The translations under genes and the position numbers were made by a program. A stretch of DNA of 64,000 nt, taken from positions 248,001-312,000 of the forward strand of contig NZ_CP123620.1 in NCBI RefSeq assembly GCF_029873215.1, in the 5' to 3' direction. Shown one piece after another: positions 59,839 through 64,000 of this stretch (within the stretch, counting starts at the first letter, position 1; each line of letters starts with the position of its first letter). Below the pieces are notes generated by a model. The model searched no databases. It saw only the letters and a program-made list of their open reading frames with translations, and was not told the origin of the DNA. The DNA comes from Nocardioides sp. BP30. Its GTDB lineage: Bacteria; Actinomycetota; Actinomycetes; Propionibacteriales; Nocardioidaceae.

Positions 59839-61344
59839 GTGAGTGCGGTCGTCGAGTGTGCCGACGAGCGGGTCGAGCACGCGCGGCCCGCTGTCCTGCA
59901 GCCGTGGTGTCGGTGGCGGACAGGCGTTGCGTACGCCGTCGTCGTCGCGGTGGCACGTCTGCTGATCGCCCGACTGCCCCTGACGCCGGATGAGGGCGGC
60001 TACCTGTTGGCGGCCTCGCAGTGGCACCACGGCACGTCGACGTACGGCAACTACTTCGTCGACCGTCCACCGCTGTTGATGGCCGTCTACGCGCTCGCCG
60101 GGGTACTCGGTGGGGGCCTCGTCCTGCGACTGCTCGGCGTCGTCGCCGCTGTCGCCGCCGTCCTCGTCGCCGGGCGAATTGCCGGCCGGGCCGCGGCTGC
60201 TGCCGTCGCCGTCCTCGTCGTCACGCCCCTGTTCGGCACGACGAACGTCGACGGCGAGCTGCTTGCTCTGCCCTTCATCCTCGCCGGTCTCCTGGCGCTG
60301 TTGCGAGCGGTGTCACCGATAGACCGGCCATCGCTCCGAGCTGGGGTGGGCGCGGGCGTGCTGGCGATGGCGGCGATGCTGATCAAGCAGAACATGCTGG
60401 ACGTGTTCGTGGCGGCGGCCAGCGTCTGCGTCGTGCTGGCCGCGAACCGACACTGGCGATCCGCAGCACGCCTGGGCGGCTCGGTCGCGGCGGGGGCGCT
60501 GGCCGCAGGTGCCGTCGCACTGAGCCTGGCCTGGGCGCGCGGAACGTCGCCGGCGCATCTGTGGGACGCGCTGGTGACCTTCCGGTTCCAGGCCGGATCG
60601 CTCATCTCCGCACAGGGCAGTGCTGCGGGCGGCACCGCCCACCGTCTCCACCAGCTCCTGCGGTCGCTGGTCCTCTCGGGAGCGCCGTTCGTCGGGCTCG
60701 TCGCGCTCGTCGCGGCCGGGAGGCCAGCCCTGAGGATGACCTCGGACCGGCCGTGGCGACTCGACCTGCGGTGGGTCGCGCTGCCGGTCATCGGCTGGGA
60801 GGCGGTGGGAGTGGTGCTGGGAGGCAGCTACTGGCTGCACTACCTGATCGCGCTGATCCCGGGGCTGGTGCTGCTCCTGGGTGCGGTACGTCGCCTCGGC
60901 GTCTCCCGGCAGGGGCCGAGGGTCCCTGTGCTGCTGGGCACCTCGCTCCTCGCCTCAGCCATCAGCGCGACGATCGCCTTCGTCGGCGTGGCCGTGCACC
61001 AGCCGCAGCAGGACAGCGATGCTCGGATCGCCGCGTATCTCTCCGCCCACCGACAGGCAGGCGACACCGTGGTGGTGGCCTTCGGGCATCCGAACATCGT
61101 CTACGACGCGGGGATGACCAGCCCGTACGAGCATCTGTGGAGCCTCTCGGCTCGGGTGCGTGACCCGCGGCTGCTCGATCTGACCCGGCTGATGGATCAA
61201 CCGCGGCCACCGCAGTGGGTGGTCGTCGCCGGTGCCTCGCTCGGCACGTGGGGAGTGGACGCGACCGCTGCGGACCAGGCCCTGCACCGGCACTACCGCG
61301 CGGTGGCGGCCGCCGGCGACTGGCACATCTTCGAGCGGGACTGA
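59839..61344 (+). CDS. multi-pass membrane glycosyltransferase (GT39/ArnT-like)
   Basis: 501 residues from GTG 59839. Around ten hydrophobic segments. After the first one comes LPLTPDEGGYLLAASQWHHG, with the DE pair found in the first outer loop of GT-C mannosyl/arabinosyl transferases, then NYFVDRPPLLMAVYAL. The C-terminal 100 residues are an outer soluble part. It should move a sugar from a polyprenyl-phosphate donor to cell-wall material. The 60-bp gap before it holds nothing I can name. Confidence 0.88.
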   Translation: MSAVVECADERVEHARPAVLQPWCRWRTGVAYAVVVAVARLLIARLPLTPDEGGYLLAASQWHHGTSTYGNYFVDRPPLLMAVYALAGVLGGGLVLRLLGVVAAVAAVLVAGRIAGRAAAAAVAVLVVTPLFGTTNVDGELLALPFILAGLLALLRAVSPIDRPSLRAGVGAGVLAMAAMLIKQNMLDVFVAAASVCVVLAANRHWRSAARLGGSVAAGALAAGAVALSLAWARGTSPAHLWDALVTFRFQAGSLISAQGSAAGGTAHRLHQLLRSLVLSGAPFVGLVALVAAGRPALRMTSDRPWRLDLRWVALPVIGWEAVGVVLGGSYWLHYLIALIPGLVLLLGAVRRLGVSRQGPRVPVLLGTSLLASAISATIAFVGVAVHQPQQDSDARIAAYLSAHRQAGDTVVVAFGHPNIVYDAGMTSPYEHLWSLSARVRDPRLLDLTRLMDQPRPPQWVVVAGASLGTWGVDATAADQALHRHYRAVAAAGDWHIFERD

Positions 61345-61372
61345 GGCTTTCTCGCCCGAGACGGCGTCGGTC

Positions 61373-62782
61373 TCATCCGTCTTTCGGGTGTTGGTCCTCG
61401 CCGAGGGCCGGTGCCGCGGCCGGGAGCCTGATCTCGAACGTCGCACCGCCGCTCGGGGCGTGGGGTCGAAGCGTCACGTCGCCCCCGACGCTGCGCGCCA
61501 CCCGCCGAGCGAGCGCGAGTCCCAGTCCGCTCCCCCCACTGCCGGTATGGCCCGGGGTGAAGATCACGTCGAGGTCGGCATCGTCGATGCCGGGTCCGTT
61601 GTCGGCGACGAGCAGGGAGATCCAATCCTCACGACGTACGCCGACCACCTCGACGTGCTCGGCGTGGCGGATGGCGTTCTCCAGGACGGGCGCGACGGCG
61701 CGCGCGGCGAGGGTCGGAGCCACCGCCACGCACAGGTCGGCCGCGAGGTCGACCTGCACCCGATCGCCGCCGGCGAGGTCGCGGAGCAGCCCGTGGATCA
61801 CCGAGGCGAGGTCGGCGTCGTCGGCTCGAGCACCCGTCGACGTCGACCTCGCGAGCTCGACGAGTCCGGTGATGGTGGCGGCCATCTCGCGGCAGGAGTC
61901 GGTGATGTAGCCGAGGTCCTCGCGTAGCTCCGCGTCGAGGTCGTCGCGATCGGAGATGACCTCCGCCGTGGCGAGGACGGCCGTCAGCGGTGTCCGCAGC
62001 TCGTGAGCCAGCTCGGAGGTCAACCGTTGCTCGTCGAGGATGGCGCGACGCACGCGATCGAGGAGCCGGTCGAGGGTGTGGCCCAGGGCCCTGATCTCGT
62101 CGGTCGGTGGGCCCAGGTCGAAGCGCCGGTCGAGGTCGTGCTCGCTCCATGCCTCCGCGGTGTGCGCCATCAATGCCACCGGCACGAGGGCGCGCCGGCT
62201 CGCCCAGGCGACGAGCAACGTGGCGAGGACGACGATCGTCGCCCCGATGCCGATCGCGATGGCGAGGGCGTCGTGGATGATGTCCTGGTAGCTGTCGAGC
62301 CGTTCGGAGACGACGACGACGCCGCTGACGCCACTCGGGGTCGTGAACGGTTGGGCGAGGAGCGCGAAGGCGTCGCCGATGTGGGCCCGACGCGTGGTCG
62401 AGGACGTCGACAGGTCGGCGAAGAAGCGCGCCTGGGAGGGCGGCACCACTCCGGCGACGAGCCGGCCGGCCGTGTCGTAGACGGCGACACCCGGATCGAG
62501 CCGGGCATCGGGGACCGAGAGTGTCCGGCTCGAGCTCGCCGACGAGGCGGAGCTGATCACCGCGTCGGCTCGATCCTCGAGCACCCTCGCGACGGCGCTG
62601 TGGGAGGAACGCGAGAGTGCTACCTGGATGACGAGGATCAGCAGGATCGCGACGGTGCTGGCGAAGACGGCGGTGAGCGTGACCAGGCGACGCCGCAAGG
62701 TCGAGCTGTCGCCGCCGAAGCCGCCCCAGGCCGCCAGCCTCCTGATCGGGGATGGTGCGGTCGGCCCGTGCCGGCCGCTCAC
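61373..62782 (-). CDS. sensor histidine kinase (HisKA/HAMP)
   Basis: 469 residues from GTG 62782, overlapping the response regulator stop (GTGA). Two membrane segments (about residues 35-55 and 175-195) flank an outer sensor domain; a HAMP region follows with DEIRALGHTLDRLLDRVR. The phosphorylated His is in TSELAHELRTPLTAVLATAE, and the ATPase has VAPVLENAIRHAEHV, DNGPGIDDADLDVIF and GSGLGLALARRVA. Partner of the regulator just upstream. Confidence 0.94.
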   Translation of the reverse strand: MSGRHGPTAPSPIRRLAAWGGFGGDSSTLRRRLVTLTAVFASTVAILLILVIQVALSRSSHSAVARVLEDRADAVISSASSASSSRTLSVPDARLDPGVAVYDTAGRLVAGVVPPSQARFFADLSTSSTTRRAHIGDAFALLAQPFTTPSGVSGVVVVSERLDSYQDIIHDALAIAIGIGATIVVLATLLVAWASRRALVPVALMAHTAEAWSEHDLDRRFDLGPPTDEIRALGHTLDRLLDRVRRAILDEQRLTSELAHELRTPLTAVLATAEVISDRDDLDAELREDLGYITDSCREMAATITGLVELARSTSTGARADDADLASVIHGLLRDLAGGDRVQVDLAADLCVAVAPTLAARAVAPVLENAIRHAEHVEVVGVRREDWISLLVADNGPGIDDADLDVIFTPGHTGSGGSGLGLALARRVARSVGGDVTLRPHAPSGGATFEIRLPAAAPALGEDQHPKDG

Positions 62783-63441
62783 GAGATCGTGAAGCCGACA
62801 CCGCGCACGGTCGTCAGGGCGGCCGGGGAGTTGATCGACTCGAGCTTGACCCGGATGCGGCGGATGAAGCTGTCGAGCGTGTTCTCGGCGACGATGGCGC
62901 CGTCGGGCCAAGCCGCCGCGACGACTGCCTGGCGACGTACGACCTCGTCCGGCCGGGAGAGCACGACAGCGAGCAGCCGGTACTCCGTGGGGGTCAACGC
63001 GACCTCACCGTCGGCCGTACGCACCGTGTGGCGGAGAGGATCGAGGACCAGACCCGACTCCTCCTTCTCGCGCCGTGACGCACGGTTGATCAGCACGGTG
63101 AGCCGCGCGATGACCTCCTTGATCTCGAAGGGCTTCACGACGTAGTCCTCGGCGCCGACGGCGAAGCCCTGCAGCTTCTCATGGGTGGCGCCGAGCGCCG
63201 TCAGGAACAGCACCGGAGCATCCTGGCCGGCGGCCTTGAGCGCCTGGACGACATCGCGACCGTCGGAGTCGGGCAAGCCGATGTCCATCACGATCGCGTC
63301 GACGCCGCTGTTCGCGTGGAACAGCTTGATCGCCTCGGCTCCGTTGAAGGCGGCGAGCACCGTGTGCCCGGCCTGTTGGAGACCACGTGCGAGCGCGCGG
63401 CGGATCGCGGGCTGGTCCTCACAGATCCCGATCGTCGCCAT
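62779..63441 (-). CDS. OmpR-type response regulator
   Basis: 220 residues from ATG 63441 (GGAAGG 4 bases upstream). Receiver domain with Asp 53 in AIVMDIGLPDSDG and Lys in DYVVKPFEIKE. C-terminal winged helix with VALTPTEYRLLAVVLSRPDEVV and FIRRIRVKLE. It is the first gene of the two-component operon with the kinase. Confidence 0.95.
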   Translation of the reverse strand: MATIGICEDQPAIRRALARGLQQAGHTVLAAFNGAEAIKLFHANSGVDAIVMDIGLPDSDGRDVVQALKAAGQDAPVLFLTALGATHEKLQGFAVGAEDYVVKPFEIKEVIARLTVLINRASRREKEESGLVLDPLRHTVRTADGEVALTPTEYRLLAVVLSRPDEVVRRQAVVAAAWPDGAIVAENTLDSFIRRIRVKLESINSPAALTTVRGVGFTIS

Positions 63442-63468
63442 CGTGCCTTCCCCCGCCACCGTCAGTCC

Positions 63469-64000
63469 CTATGCGGCCGAGTCTGACACGGCGCGCTCCT
63501 CGGTGCGGTCAACCTTGCTGACGCTGAGGTAGACGACCACGGCAAGGATCGCTGCCAGGAACGCGAGGCTGGGCCACAGGGTGCCGAGAGCGAGGCCGCC
63601 CTCAGACTTGTCCGAGGAGAGGTAGTCGCCGATGTTGGCACCCAGCGGGCGGGTCAGGATGAAGGCGACCCAGAAGGTGGCGACGGCGTTGACCCCGGCA
63701 CGCCACGCGAGGAGGGTCAGCGCGATCAGGCCCAGGGGGAGCAGGACCGAGACGCCGGGAGTCCAGCCGGTGAGCTCGACGGTCCAGTCTCCGAGAGCGG
63801 TGCCGAGCGCGAAGGTCACCAGGACGGTGAGCCAGTACCAGGCCTCCCGCGAGCCGGTGTTCACGGCATGGATGGACAGGGTCCGCTCGCGCCACCACCA
63901 TGCGGCGAAGACGACGACGAGGAGCACGGAGAAGACGGTGCTGCTGATCCACAGCGGCACGTTGTGGCCGTCGGTGAGGTTGTCGGTCAGCAGCGTGCCC
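63469..64000 (-). CDS. COG4705-like multi-pass membrane protein, 5' end cut by window
   Basis: About 177 residues are visible; the frame stays open to base 64000 (GTLLTDNLTDGHNVPLWIS ...). Membrane segments with the repeated YWLTVLVTFALGTALGDWTVELTG and WVAFILTRPLGANIGDYLS pattern match COG4705-type proteins of unknown function. The gene ends 28 bases before the response regulator start and could be in the same operon. Confidence 0.8.
   Translation of the reverse strand, partial: GTLLTDNLTDGHNVPLWISSTVFSVLLVVVFAAWWWRERTLSIHAVNTGSREAWYWLTVLVTFALGTALGDWTVELTGWTPGVSVLLPLGLIALTLLAWRAGVNAVATFWVAFILTRPLGANIGDYLSSDKSEGGLALGTLWPSLAFLAAILAVVVYLSVSKVDRTEERAVSDSAA

Noticed and set aside
61358..61374. 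GAGAC/GTCTC hairpin between convergent glycosyltransferase and kinase genes
   Set aside because: Arms are only five bases with a seven-base loop and extend into the kinase stop region; too weak to call a terminator.

Overview
This is one continuous 64-kb piece of a very high-GC chromosome. The base composition, frequent GTG/TTG starts, LysR/PadR/TetR/GntR regulators, and secreted proteins ending in actinobacterial Ig-like repeats point to an actinobacterium. A Nocardioides-like member of the Nocardioidaceae is my best guess, but no rRNA or tRNA gene is present to prove it. About 58 protein genes are supported, with the first and last cut by the window edges. I saw no insertion sequence, prophage, CRISPR array or RNA gene.

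Region 1 (1-16700) is mostly cell-surface and secreted functions: a DUF1800/DUF1501 secreted pair, a PadR regulator with an RGG-like N-terminus, an arylsulfotransferase-like secreted protein, a remnant of a PLP enzyme, an ABC exporter next to a giant YVTN-propeller/phosphoesterase fusion, a LysR regulator divergent from a 1157-residue GH106-like glycosidase, and an odd soluble protein joining an MCP hairpin tip to a Cache-like sensor.

Region 2 (16700-29700) is ordinary regulation and housekeeping: PrsW-type protease, an ABC (FtsX) + histidine kinase + LuxR response regulator operon, DeoR/MFS and TetR/MFS divergent pairs, SRPBCC, SDR and XRE genes.

Region 3 (29784-57658, about 28 kb) is the most interesting. 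It is a catabolic island apparently governed by one FCD-type GntR repressor (39789-40517). I find the same 13-bp palindrome, consensus ATGGTNNNACCAT, in front of essentially every transcription unit: ABC importer, second binding protein, bicupin + EutA-like operon, MFS/GntR, MoxR-VWA pair, second bicupin, ferredoxin reductase, the LigJ/LigK/alcohol dehydrogenase operon with its divergent partner, and the ferredoxin-Rieske operon. The enzymes suggest breakdown of an aromatic acid: Rieske oxygenase, adrenodoxin-type ferredoxin, FAD reductase, two 4,5-dihydroxyphthalate-decarboxylase-like proteins, class II aldolase, 4-oxalomesaconate hydratase-like and CHA aldolase-like enzymes. No classical extradiol (LigAB) ring-cleavage enzyme is present, so the bicupins are candidates. 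Two ATP-driven protein-maintenance modules (MoxR-VWA, and a His-rich EutA-family reactivase without EutBC) sit under the same operator, which I have not seen described as a system.

Region 4 (57800-64000) returns to general functions: MarR regulator, PAP2 phosphatase, an acid-phosphatase-like lipoprotein that lacks its nucleophile, a membrane glycosyltransferase, an OmpR-type two-component pair, and a truncated COG4705-like membrane protein.
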